Positions 11,286 to 24,006 of a stretch of DNA of 64,000 nucleotides are shown piece after piece. Every line of letters begins with the position of its first letter. Position 1 is the first letter of the stretch. The notes under the pieces were generated by a model, which ran no database searches, had not been told where the DNA came from, and was given only the letters and a program-made list of their open reading frames with translations. Location: NCBI RefSeq assembly GCF_035222275.1, contig NC_085881.1, positions 3,348,001 through 3,412,000 on the forward strand, read 5' to 3'. The stretch comes from Podospora bellae-mahoneyi (lineage: Eukaryota > Ascomycota > Sordariomycetes > Sordariales > Podosporaceae). A program made the translations under genes and the position numbers.

Positions 11286-12259
11286 TCATGTCGTCTTTTG
11301 AGCTTGGAGCACCGAAGTACCTCTGCGGCGCCCGCCTGCAAAAATATCGGCCTTGGGCTCGGCCCAAGTCGCCGTGCTGGGCAGCTCATGCTCCTTGATC
11401 TCAGTTGGGCCTTTTCCATACATCCAGTATTGAACCCCAAGAAAGGAGTCACAGCAGGCCTGGAAGATACCGCAGAGCTTGAACGCCCATGGGATGGTCG
11501 TCTTGGAGGTGAAGAACCAAAACATCTTCATGCTGTCACCGAGCAGCCAGCTGGCTAAGACGGAGAACCGGAAACCTTTGCAGGACCGGGACTTCGCATT
11601 GGCGATAATCTGTGGCAGAGGCAGTATAGCCTCAACAGCGAGCCCGATGTAGCCGATCAAGGAAGAGTACCCCTGGTACACCGACGGAATAGGGGAGAGC
11701 AAGAGCTCGCAAGCCACCAGGCCGACAAACAGGGACATTATAAACTGCCAGTATCTGCTCCCAACGTCAGCCAGCGATTTCTTTACATTATGATAGTGTC
11801 GAGAGGAACACACGGTTTGGGAGACCTCCACTGCCAAAAGTTGAACGGCCGTTGTCTCTCTCGCTCATTTATTTTGGCGAAGGGGACAGCAGCGTCACCA
11901 CCCTTTGACGAGGGCGCGGGACGATGGTCGAGCGCAATCTTGAGAAGAACGACCTGCATGACGGTCATAACAAGCGATTGTATAAGGAGGGCAATGTCGA
12001 ATTTGGCACCAGGGTAGTAGAATATCCTGCAGGGCTGGCGCGTTAGCAGGAAGCAGCTAAAAAAAAAAAGACACGGCATCTCGGGGACCACGAACCTGAG
12101 CAGTGAGGCCACAAGCATGATGAGGGGTATGTCGAGCGAGAAGCCGGCGCTCGACTTTGCGCGGTGCATCGAGTAGGCCTGGTCACTGTACGAGAGCAGC
12201 GGTGACAGCACGAGGAACCCCGGGGTCAGATACCCCGACAAGGTGGTTAACCAGCTCAT
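11286..12259 (-). CDS. PQ-loop repeat membrane protein (Any1/SLC66A2 type)
   Basis: A 281-residue multi-spanning protein, exons 12259-12096, 12026-11814 and 11754-11286; introns of 69 and 59 bp. The joined product contains RPFNFWQWRSPKPYWQF across the second junction, a stretch I recall as conserved in fungal members, which supports the splice choice. Seven hydrophobic segments are expected. The second PQ-loop is clear (LPLPQIIANAKSRSCKGFRF, Pro-Gln at about residues 173-174) and the first is degenerate near residues 20-40 (SYSDQAYSMHRAKSSAGFSL). Yeast Any1/Cfs1 (YMR010W) and human SLC66A2 belong to this family; Any1 acts in the late Golgi and endosomes and counteracts loss of phospholipid flippases. 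The same role here is inferred from family only. The downstream neighbour is non-coding. Confidence 0.85.
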
Positions 12260-15200
12260 GTTGGGTTGGTTGATATTGTTCCGTTCGTTGGCGAGTGTTG
12301 CTATTATTAGGGGAGCGCGGGCGCGGTAAGGTAGGCAAGGTAAGGTATATTATATTCGTCGAAGGGGGAGGACGTTCGAAGGGACACGGAGGCGTCTGTT
12401 GTGCGCTGTGCGCTGTCGCAATGGATAAATTGTAGGTTGCAGGGACGGCGGGCTCGTAGGGAGTGCCCGAGATAAGAATTGGACGATGGATGGAACCGGA
12501 AGTTGAAATATGGTGTTCTTTCAGACGCATGCCATCCCCGATGAACAGCCCTGTAAACAACCCGCAGCACCAGAATCAAGAATCGGAACAACGTAGATAG
12601 AAAGAATGAAGAAAACAGGAGACGCGACGGGATTCTCCAATTGCAAATTTTCGGGCCCGGTCTAGAGGCCGGCAGGGTCCAACGCCGAAAGCCAGAGGCC
12701 AAACACCGTTCAAAATCCGGCCCAAATGGATCCAGAATTACGGAGTCCCAACAGCGCACACGCGACACCCTGACCAGTTGACCCCACGATTGACCGAGCC
12801 GCCCTGACCAGCTGTCACAGAGTAGCCTGACAGCTGCCAGCGTCTCTCAACTCCTTGATGGGCAGCTTCAACCACCACCATCGATCGCTCTTTCACTTGA
12901 CATCAATGAGTCAATCACTGCCTTGAAAACTTTGAACCCTTTTACTTGAAACCTTTCGCTGTCCAACTTCCTGCCTAGAATGCGTTTCATATCTCATCGA
13001 CTTCGGCATACCTGCGTTTTATTGCGAGGATTTGATAAGTCAGATAATGACGATGTCCAGGGCGGTTCGTCATGAACATACGACCTGATACAGGTACCTC
13101 TTGTGCAAATCTTCAACCTCTGCTTGCTGCAATCGGCTGACACAGTATCAACAGCTCCAGACCGGACTGGTTGGCAGCTCGGATCCTTACTTGAGCCTCA
13201 CAATGGACAGTATGATGCCACTACATGCCAGGCCAATCGGGCCCCCTACTTGGGACCGTCAGCCATGTATTGGGATCGCAGCATAGGACGACCCTTTGAC
13301 AGGCAATGAGTTCCGATCACCGCCTCTAAAATGGACGGCACATCCATTTCCGGCACAGCGGAACGCGAGACGGGGCTCTCATCAACCGAACCGGTGCCGA
13401 CAAGAATTTACATAGCCCTCCGCCTCGTGACTCGGGATACTAGCTCCTCGGATTTCCGGATATCAAGCCTTCAGGAGTCACAGTACAACTGCTCCATGTC
13501 GCTGATGGGAGGAATGCGACTACCTACGCACACAGTCAGCAGCACGGTTCGCCTGAAAAGAACCTTCTCAACACCCACCTGCTCGGCTCAACGCGACTTC
13601 CGACTATCGAGGCTCTCCTGAGACCGTCAGACACTGGACACCTAACCAGAGACCTGCAGACTTCCAAATCACCTCAGACTGCTTTCTTCTGGTGGAATTG
13701 CCCCTTAGCGATTCGACTCCCAGCCGGGGACCTGGCGGTCTTGGTCACCCTCCGCTAGACCCAGCGTATGCCTGTGCCGTTCGTTACGAAGACTGTTCAA
13801 CAGTTCGGTGAGTATGCACGCTGTCTCGTTGAATGAGCTATCATGCACGAGTAACTGGAAAAGGCACATCACGGAGAACTCACCGCCCCACCCGCATATC
13901 GCTCATCACATGAAGGGTTTGGGGTCGCAAAGCGTCAAATAGGCTCATCTCCTCGCCATCCTCTTGAGGCTTTGCCACCATGTTGCAGCAGAGTCGGCGA
14001 TTATTGCTGGATGGCTTGCCTTTCTGGCACTAACGTTCAACTTTACTGCCAGCTCACAGTAGCCAATAGCCCACGCCATCAACAGGGAGGATGCGCGTGA
14101 GAGACAGACGCCTGGGAACACAATTACCAGAACACTCCCCTGTTATCCTGTCGAAATGCGCGGCGCGCCACTGCCGTTCAGCAAGTGCCGGTGGTGTTGG
14201 GCGTCACCAATTCGGAGGGTTTGCTACCACATGGCCGACACCAGCTCCCAACCATCTTGGCGCGACAAAGGTGGTGGTGAGACCTAACTTTTGCACAAGT
14301 AAGCTTATGGCCTGGAGATGCATTTCAAACACTCTTCGAGCATGCTACCCGTCCCAATGCCATGGGCCCCGGGAGAACTGGACAGACCATAATCGAGGCT
14401 CATTCAGCGCCCGGCGTTATCACGGACGAGGCGTCTGCACCGAACCCGGTTTGCTGGCACATCTCGGAGCCCACTCGGCGCCATTCCGCGGCTGAAGTTG
14501 CTGGGGCATTCTCGGAGCTGCTTTTAACCCTACACCGACTTGGTCTACTTGCAGTGGTGTGCCCTATTTGGTTCGTTCTTACTGACAGCAAGACAGGTCA
14601 GTACATACTGTTGACCTGCCAGACGGTTACCTTTCAGTCTTCCGTGGCAATATGCAAGCGCCCCGTGGCAAAAGCTCACCAAGTGATCGGCCCGACGGCG
14701 AATTCGCGGACGAAGGTCAGCAATCGGGTCCCCCGGCGCGGCCTTGACGGCGCGGAGCGCCCCTCATCAAAGCAATAACCTATTGCCGAACCGGTGTCGT
14801 CCGCTTTTTTGCCTACCAAGTAGACCACCCTCGGAGTTTGGGTATACCAATACCCATCCAAGATCGGCTCGGATATGCTCAACCGGCTCATTTTGCTTGA
14901 CATACGGCGCAGACTCTGCCCCTCATTGGTTCCTGGCGAGGTGCTTTTTGTCCATTATCCTGTTGCCGACGAAGGACCTCAATGGTCACCTGTTATTGGC
15001 GACTATTTTCAGCTCACTTTCCACTCATAATGCTACTCCGGCTGCCAGCGCCGGTTGACAAGCCGGAGCGGAGCCGTATTGCATAACGTTCCATAGTCTT
15101 ACCAAACCGGGAACGCTTCTACTGTTGGCGTGCTCGCATATCACAACAGTATCCACGACAAGACAATGTCGGGACTACAGTATGTGGTACTAGCTTTTAT

Positions 15201-18200
15201 GCATGCATACTGCCGAGATTGCTGTATGCTGTCATGGAGGCAGATGCGAGACAGACTATCGAAACTCTCAACAATAAGGCACCCGTCCTTCCCCGCCAAA
15301 CATCTGGCGTTCTTTTGTCAGCGGTAGCAGCGTCTTGCTTGCGCCAAAGCTCAAAGGAATGCTGGTCAAGATACATCTTTGCGCGCTTCCACTCGTGGTC
15401 TCTCGGACGATGTCAACAAATCGTCGTGTACTTTCTATTTGTTGCTGAACCTTCAGAGGAGAGAGACAACTATGCATCACGCCGTCGAAAATTCCCAGTA
15501 CCACTCTGCAAGATGCCGCAAGCTGCATTCGGAGTTCGCCTTGGTGAGCTCAGCTCGACTATGTCATCACCTGGTGTATCACTAGATGCTCATTGTCACT
15601 ATCAGATAAGGTTGGTACGGATGCAAGCCGGGTTGGATGTATACCACCTGGCTATAAGAGCGACAATAAGCTATGATTTCCCCCAAACCCGGGGCACGGC
15701 TCAGGATCTTTTATTAGAGTCTGGGCAAGATGCGATGGTGGCCTGGAGCGGCAGATCTTGTTCTCGTGATATCCTGTTTGTCGGGCTGGAGATTGGGGGC
15801 CCTTGAAAGCAACCGTCACCTCGTGGGAAAAGGCATCACCTCCGCACGGCGGCGGCCTCGCAACGCCGTGAACAACAGGAGATGGTGGTTAATTCATCTG
15901 ATATCAGCCAACCGACCCTGCAGGAATCCGAGTTCGTCCGATTGTCCCATGTCGGAGGAGGTTCTCACTCTGTCAACGACTGCAGGAGGAAATTGCATCG
16001 GTATTGCTCATGCAGCACGGGCAACTTGGAGTTCACAAGAGTTAGGGAATGGTGTGCTGCCTCCCCCGCTTCTCTGCCTCGCAAAGTTCCAATGATGTGG
16101 CCCTCTCGCATAGCCCAGCCATGGACGAGGACCTGTTCGGGCGATGCACGGCAGTCTCCAAGTTCCACCACAGGATGCGGAACGAAGGCTGCAAGTGCCG
16201 TGGAAAAGCTCGGTGGGAACTTGCCTAGAGCTTGAGGTGGACGAAAAGGGACAATGTGATGATAGGCACGGATAGAAGCCAAGGAGGAATCTGGAGGTGG
16301 GGAAGAAACTCGCAGGGCAAATAAGGCAAGGGGGTCAGACCGTTACGCTGGGGCCGTGCCGCATTCCCTGTCCAGCCCCTCCTCTTCTTCTCACCTTGAC
16401 GGAGCGCAATGCCGAGAACGATGCATGATGCGGCGCAATATCCCTGCCGAGGCGAGAGTTGGGAGGGAAGGCTCTCCTCTCAGCAGGCGAGTGTACTGTG
16501 GTAGAGCTGACTTGGTCGCATCTCTGCCAGCTATGCGAACACAGGCTAATTGCTGTTTCTATATTGCCCGGTCCATCGCCATGACGGAAGACGTTGGAAC
16601 GGCCACACACGAGGCACAAGCAACGTGATTTGTTACCGGAGCAGCAATGAGCTGTCAATTTACTGTGCCGCTCGCAACCCATCAGACCCATCATCACGGT
16701 GAACGGGAGAGGATTGCGGCGTCCGCGCAAGAAACGAGGGGGACAAGCATTCAACGTTGTCGTCGAACCGAGGGAGGTGGTGAAGAGCCGCTAAATTACG
16801 CCTCCCGGGCACAGACAGCCGATGATGCCTCGGCCAGGGTCTCTTGGGCTCGATCGTCTGGTTCACTCTCTTGTTTGGGTTGACTGTTGTTTGGTTCCTG
16901 GGGTTGGGTCGCCGACCTGAACCAGCAAGACGACGTTGATGTCTGTGTGGGCTCTTCGACGTTATGCCAGGTGGTAAAAGAGGGACAGAGGCAATTGCTT
17001 CTCTGTCGGGCCACCGTTCCAACACCCATGCCGGCTCTGCTCGGCTGCTGATTGGGCCCAAGGCGAGCTTCCAGCGTTGCACAGCACACGGACCAGATCA
17101 AGAGTCGAAATCGGTGTTCATCTGGATGGAGCGGTGGTGTATCGGGTCCTAAAAATAGGCTGCGCCTCTGGACACATTGAGCCTAGCTGCCGTTTTGCTA
17201 TGTCGATGGCGGCGAGGCGGCCTGTTATCGCCCTTTTTTTCTTCCTTTTTTTCACTATCCCAGCAGCGTAACCATGGAGCGTCGAGATGTTGCTCCGTCT
17301 GACAGATAGATAGGTGGCACGCTGCGGCATTTGCCCAAAGGGGGGCTGACATCGATCAGTGCATTACGCATCATCCTCACCAGACAGCACCCTCAACAGG
17401 CAAAGATGACACCTCGAATCCAGAGTGCGAGTGCATCCCAAACCCCACCACCCAAGACCCCAGATGCCCAGGCGATGGTACTCCATTCCGACAATATGTT
17501 GCACTCGGCTCCGGGCTCACCTCATTCGTCGACCAAGCTCGCAAATGAACAAAAAACATCATGTTGCTCAACACGCCAAACCGCGGCATTGGCAACGGCG
17601 ATCTCCCACTGCATTACCGTCGGCACCATCTTCCCGCTCCGCAAACTCATCCGGCCAATGCTGCGTCCATCGGGGCTCGTGGTGCCGTGGTGTCTGCAGC
17701 TCAACAACAGTGGTTCCTCAGCCCCTCGTATCCGGACGCAAACTCTACTATCTCTGGCTGGCCCAGAATCCAAGGAGCCACAGGAGCGAAGTCACTACAC
17801 TAGCCAAGAGTGTTGGATGCAGATGCCGCCACCGGCTGGACTCCCACTTGTAAATTGCAACCCGGTGACGTCGGGAAGAAAAGTTGAGCGCTCTTCCTCC
17901 GGAACTTGATCCTGAAGCGGAAGCTGGGCAGCAAAAAGAAAAACCTTGACGCCCTCTTAGCAACAGCAAGCCACGCCATGTTCAGAGACACCCCTCGCGT
18001 GTCTTGTCCCAAAATCGTAATTCTAGAAGGCCAGATGATGAGCAATCCTTGCCTGCCAAGCCGTGACCCCCGGAAAGTCTCAGCGCAACGCTTCCGGGGG
18101 GCCTGGTTTCCGTGCTGTCTCGGCGTGCTGGGCTTGCTCCGTGGGTTGCGCCGCGCCCGGGGACGACCACGGCGGGCTAACCAAGAAAAGTGCCATGCTT

Positions 18201-20304
18201 TTTGTATTCTCGTGATTGGAAAGAATCATGTTCTTACCCACTCCGGGGTCCCGCGGGGGTTCGGCAGTCGAGTCAGGAGAAGGGTACACTGTATGTATGC
18301 ACCAGCCCTCGCTCAGCTGAACGGTCTGAGACAGAGGAGAGTGACAGAGCAGAGCACATCATCCGACAACGAACGGTGATGCGAATGGCCCTCATCTCAG
18401 CCATCACGCGTGTACAGCGAAGCAAAGGACCCAAGCTCACGACATATCGGTCGATCTTAGCACGGCTTCCCTGTCCATTATTGGAAGCGGCAGCCCGAAG
18501 CATGATGCTGACTTATATTGCAGTTTTGGTAGTATATTGGTGCGTCTGTTCGACGTCGGTTGAGACTATTAGAAAGAGACAACCCATCATCAACCCACAT
18601 GGGTCTAGTAATGTCACTCTGCAGACGACGGTAGGTACCTAGTGGATGGTGCTTGCTCTTCAGGCTGCAGGCTCTACTCTACGACACTGGTGGAAGTGCC
18701 TGTTGACTTGGGCAACACAAACAGCAAGTTACAGTTAGAGCTACCAGCCCGTGATTTCGGAGCCTTCTTGATGTCTGGCGGATCTCATCTCATGGCGATC
18801 CGGCCAGCACACACGCAAAAGACACACACCATCACGGACCTGGAGGTGGGATTGCATGACACGCCGCCGCAGGGCAACACGAAGAGGATGGCATAGTCAG
18901 CACTGCAGGCAGGTGACCCAGCATGTTTGAGATGAATGAGATCCAGTTATCTATCTGCCTTTTGTGATGAACGACGGCGTTTTCGCCGGTCAAATCCAAA
19001 AGAGGCTGACGGTTAGGTTGGATGATAGTGGAGGGACACAAGATCCGTCTCTTGGCACACCATCTTCAACCCGGCATGTGTTTCTGTTTTCCTGTCGAGG
19101 TCGCGTACCTGGGAGGCGAGTTGGTTGCCGCATCACTGCATCTGCCTCTGCCGTATGCATACACAACACACACAACACACATAACACAGGCAACCTCGTC
19201 TCGCCTACGTCGAAGTCCTCAACAATATCGAAACAAGAGATACTGCGGTGGTCGGAGGTGCTGGCAACGATACGGTATTCTCGGCGGCATTTGTCGTCTG
19301 TTGCTCCACCGCAGCGTCCACCCAGACTGGGCCTTCGCTTTCCCCAGACTGTTCAAGGGTGAGCAACGGGGAGCAACGGGCGAATCCAAGACTGTGCTCA
19401 AAGGGCCGATCAAGCAACTCCCGATCAAATCCCCAAGCTCCGCCATCCCGCCAAGACCGCGGCTACCCATAGGGATTCCACTTCTCACCTTGTGATCCAT
19501 CACCACCGCAACGCGGATATACGCCGGTGTTGCACCTTGGCCAGAGCCCTACACGTAGCATCAGGGCACAGCCAGCGGTGCAGAGATGAACAATGAAAAG
19601 ACCGGCCAGTTTTGTGGCCGGATCGTCGCCTTCTAGAGAATTCCAAAGCACCCCCTACAGTACCGCGTATGTACCTCGGCGGCACAGGCTCTCTCTCTCT
19701 CTAGCCGACGTGGTTGCACCAGATATTCCTCAGGGAAAGAAAGGAGGTTGAGGCAGGGGCCAAAGGCTCAACAAGGAAGACGATCCAACACATCTGCACG
19801 AAGTTCCGTGAACGGCAAAGCCTTCTTCAAGCCCAGGGAACATCCACACCCGAGGCGAGCCTATTGGCTTTCCAAGAAGTACACACGTTTGACGATGCCG
19901 CCGCCGGCGGACTGCGTTCAACATCACCGTCACCGTTCCCAAGCAAGTGGGGGTTTGGAGTTTCGGTCAACTCGCATTGTGGCCCTCGGTCAAGCTCACC
20001 TTGCTCCTGATCAGGACACAATTTCTCTGGACTTTTGCGCATCATTGCCTGCATGGACGTGTGTCTCTGCGTCTTTGCCCACCACCGACATACCTATGAT
20101 GCATTGACCTGGGCACCACCATCCATTGCTCACTGCAACACTGCAAGCCAGTTCATACTCGACCCGTAAGGTGAGATGGTTTGGAGTTGAAAATAAACGA
20201 GGCAGGGAATCGCCAAAACGAATGATCTCGGACCCCTTTTTTACACATATTCACGCCAACTGGCCGGACTTTCACCGAAGGACAAGAAAAAAACACACGG
20301 ACCT

Positions 20305-20337
20305 CTCTCTCTTTCTTTTTCTCTCTCTCTCTTCAAG
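20305..20337. repeat. CT-rich simple repeat
   Basis: Runs of CT dinucleotides interrupted by short T runs. Nothing else is attached to it. Confidence 0.85.
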
Positions 20338-22321
20338 TGTGGTTACGGAATGTTTCTGGAAGGGCCACCAACGAAACAGCTCACGCATCCTGTCCGCTCA
20401 GAAACATTCAGTTTTGGTAAACTGACCGTCAGTGTAGCATCGGCTTTGTTGCAAAATGCGACGTTGATTTTTCTACGTTTTGTTGACCAGGTTACCATGT
20501 GTTGTTTTTTTTTCACCTGTCTTCCCCCTCTTCGCTTGCTTGTCTTGTTTCTATTTGGGAATTGCCTGGGCTGGGATGAGCCCTGTGCCTTTTTTTCTGG
20601 AGTGAAAAATAAATTTCCGATTACGATTTTCCGGTAACATCACGACATTCCGCATGTTGGGGAACGGGGACATGGGCGAAAAGGTCTGGTGTGACGATGG
20701 ACCTTGATGGCAAGGATAGGGCTGGGAGGGATGGGTGGGTAGGTGTGGGTGATATTGAGATTTTATTGTTGCGCACCACCCGTGACGGCATGTTATGGTT
20801 TTTATCGATCGGTTTTTTGGGGGAGGGGTTTGGGGGGATCATATCATTGATAATGTGATGATCTCTGGGGGTTGTCATTACCACACCACTTGTTACACTG
20901 TACAGACAAGGTAAGGGCATCATCGGTTATCAGCCTCCTCGACGCGTCCCCTCGGATGGAAGCATCTCACAATGGGCTCAAGAGGCCGCTGACGGTTTAA
21001 TAACAACTCAAACGGCATACTATATGCATGACACTAATACTCTTTTCCTCGTAAGGCTCGACAACAACACCCACTGCTCTTTTTTTTCTTCAATTTTTTA
21101 ATTTTTTTTTTTTTTGGGTGTGTACTGACTGACGACTGCCGAATGGACCTTGACTATATTGGGACATTTGTTAATATACTTCTTACACATGCACTGCATG
21201 TCACTATAGCACGCCGCATGCGACTAATACCTGTCATTCAGATGAATGAGACTGAGTGCTGAGTGGGGAAAATGTCTTGAAAAACTCTCCGATGTCTCTC
21301 TTGTCTCTGCCTTGTGAGGTTTTGGATGTGTCTCTTCTTTTTTTGTTTTTGTTTTTGGCGCTTGGAAAGAGGTTACACGGCAGGTTGACAACCCGAAGCC
21401 GAGAGGGAGGAAGGGGGTGAGTGATCCGATCGTCGCTTTCTGGTCTCTTGTTACTTTTCCATTGCGCATTTCCATCAATTCTTTTTAAAAAGGGGATATT
21501 TTGGGTCAGAATCTGGCATGTGAAGACTGAGCTGGAGATTTAACAGCAGGTGATGTATTGTATGCATACCCCATGGCTGCCTAGATAAGAAGGCAGCGAG
21601 GCCTTTTGTAAAGTAAAACGCCTCATTGTAGGTACGTTTGGATTGCTGAAGCAGGTTGAAGTGGGCCCAAAAAAAAAAAAGGAAAAAAAAAGAACCCTGC
21701 CTAGGTACTCAAGGAGTTCCCATGACTAAAAGAGCATGTGATCTTTGTTAATGGGGCAGCAAGAGACATGCAACGAAGTCACGGAATAGGACACATGAGT
21801 ACCTACTCGTAAGGCATCCTGTTCGACGGTTCAAGCGAGGCAGAAAGCCAAATGGAAATGTCCCAGCCACGATAAGCATGAGGTTCAAAAAGCAGGTTTC
21901 AAGGCTGGCTTCCGATATCATCATCCGGCGGCGTTTTGGTCCGGGGAAAGGCCCAGTCTTGTAGGCATGTCTCGGCAGTGTTGCTTCTGTCGTAACATAC
22001 ACACGCCGGATGATGCATTGTGCTTGTGTTGAGAGTGTACATTGGATAATGTATCACACCTGGGGGGTGGTGGAAATGTAGACAGGCTGGCAAGATGTGA
22101 TATGGATATCTCACGTCTCACAGCATTTGCAACTGTTGGGAGTTTTAAATCCCATCGTTCCCTCTACCCGATCACGATCAGATAGCAAAACCACGCAGAT
22201 TTGCCCTGCTGAGTGATGATGGTGTGTGGCTGTCGGGATTTGTGGGTGTGGGAGAGTCAGAAAGATGATATCAGCGATTCAGCCCTGTGAACCGAACTAT
22301 TGGCAAGGAGAAAAGGGCGGG

Positions 22322-22343
22322 GGCACACTCACACACACACACA
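22322..22343. repeat. CA dinucleotide microsatellite
   Basis: About ten CA units with one interruption near the left end. Confidence 0.9.
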
Positions 22344-23979
22344 CATGGGAGTGTACCTATGTGAGTTGTATTTTTCTCAACGTATGAGGTCCTGTGAGAA
22401 CTCATTGTGGCTTGGATGGAATTGGTGGAATAATAATGTGAGAGGATCATTGATGAGTCTTCCGCCTCTACTCGCCAGGTTCTGAACAAGATACCGTCCG
22501 TGCTTCGTCCCCGGCCTGGAAGTGATCGTTTTCGGTTCCAGGCTTTGGGAATATGGGTTTTGTTAGCCCCCCTTATTTTTTTTGTCTTGGGTTACCTTTT
22601 TGCTCGGTTCAGGGTCCTCCTCTGACCCCTTCCTCCTCATCAGTGGGTGATTTCGTTGGTTCGAATCGAGCGCGGAGCTGCTTACCCTGTTGGGAGATGC
22701 TGATGAATGCTTGGCACCCTTCTCGTCTTTGGTGCGCTTGGTGACTGACTGTTGGTACCAGTAGTGGAGTGGGATTTCGGGCTACGTTGCCGGCTCTTGG
22801 GGAGAGAGAGGGGAACACAAAGCCGGCTTTTCTTGTTTGTCGAAGCTTGGGGGGTACACTATTTCTGGGCTGGGTAATCGAATGATTCTTGGAAAGAAGG
22901 AATTCTCTTTTGCCATGTGCCAGTCAATGCAACTTCCGAGCGTCCAGATAGTTTCATGCAGGCGGCCCTTTCCAGCAGCGAGGAAATTTGTCTGCGTGGC
23001 GGTGGTTTCCAAAAGAAAGGGGGAAGGGGTTCACTCACCTCGGTCGATGGATGTCCTTGTGTCCGGAGGAGTGCAGTACGAAGTGCTCGCTGCCATTGGC
23101 CAGCAAGGAAAATCTACCATCTCTGACGAAGAAACGGTCACCTCGGCAGATCTCCTTCGCAGGCCGGCGCTGTGCGGCGGTTGGACCCGCCTGGCGCCGT
23201 TGGCCTTCTGGATACCGTGCGGCGGCATAATATACCAAATCAATATATTGACTCGTGAAGGCCTGCACATTGTTGCGCCCGGCTCCAGGAACACAGGATG
23301 TTGCATGCCGGTTGCCAGGTCCTACCACCACACTTCTCGCTGTCGACGTCGACGAGCAGAGCCAACAGTGTTGCATATCCACCGTGTCCCGCGCTGAGCA
23401 GCGAAGAATGGGCTGACGGGTGGGGTCGATAGAGAACCCGGAACTTGTCCGCGAGGAGAAGCCTGCTCTGTCTGGCAGCATCTGGCCGGTTGTTGTCTTC
23501 AAAGACATGCATCGGAGAAAATGAGGGCGGGGGAAAGTGCGGAGCCAGCCAACCAGGAGGCCGTGATGCAGAACCATCGTGTTCCACGTGCGTCAAGCTC
23601 GGCTGTTGGACAGTCTGAGACTCTGAGTTGTTTCTTTCTATTCTGCCCTCAGCGCCTCAGCTCCTGCACGTCCACCTGTCGACGAGTGACGAGTGGCTGG
23701 GCTGGTCGGGAATCGCGAAATCAGCCGGACGATGCTGCTGCTGCTGCTGCTGGCGGCACCCGCAGCCGGTATCAGCCAACGGTGGCGTCGACAAGAAGAC
23801 CACTAGCGACTGGAGATGGGGGAGAGATGGCGTCTGCTGACTGGCGAGAGCGGACCAGACGAAACGGGATGGCGTCTGCGGAATCGGCGCTACGCAAGTC
23901 CCGCGCGAACCAGCGATCCTTCATGCGGCAGGCGTCATATAAGAAAAAGAGGAAGTTCCGTGCGTCTCCCCCACCTGGT

Positions 23980-24006
23980 TGAGATGAGATGAGATGAGAT
24001 GAGAGG
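23980..24006. repeat. GAGAT pentanucleotide microsatellite
   Basis: Five successive GAGAT units in non-coding DNA, close to CTG/GCT trinucleotide runs at 23731-23752 and 24090-24106. Confidence 0.9.

Noticed and set aside
13077-13090. ACATACGACC, as at the 5' end of fungal 5S rRNA
   Set aside because: The match ends after ten bases; none of the internal 5S control elements follow.
12800-20100. Possible decayed transposon filling the gene desert
   Set aside because: No terminal repeats, no reverse transcriptase or transposase motifs, and base composition is not AT-shifted as expected after repeat-induced point mutation.
22655-22672. GGTTCGAATC, matching a tRNA B box
   Set aside because: No A box at a proper distance and no acceptor-stem pairing could be found.
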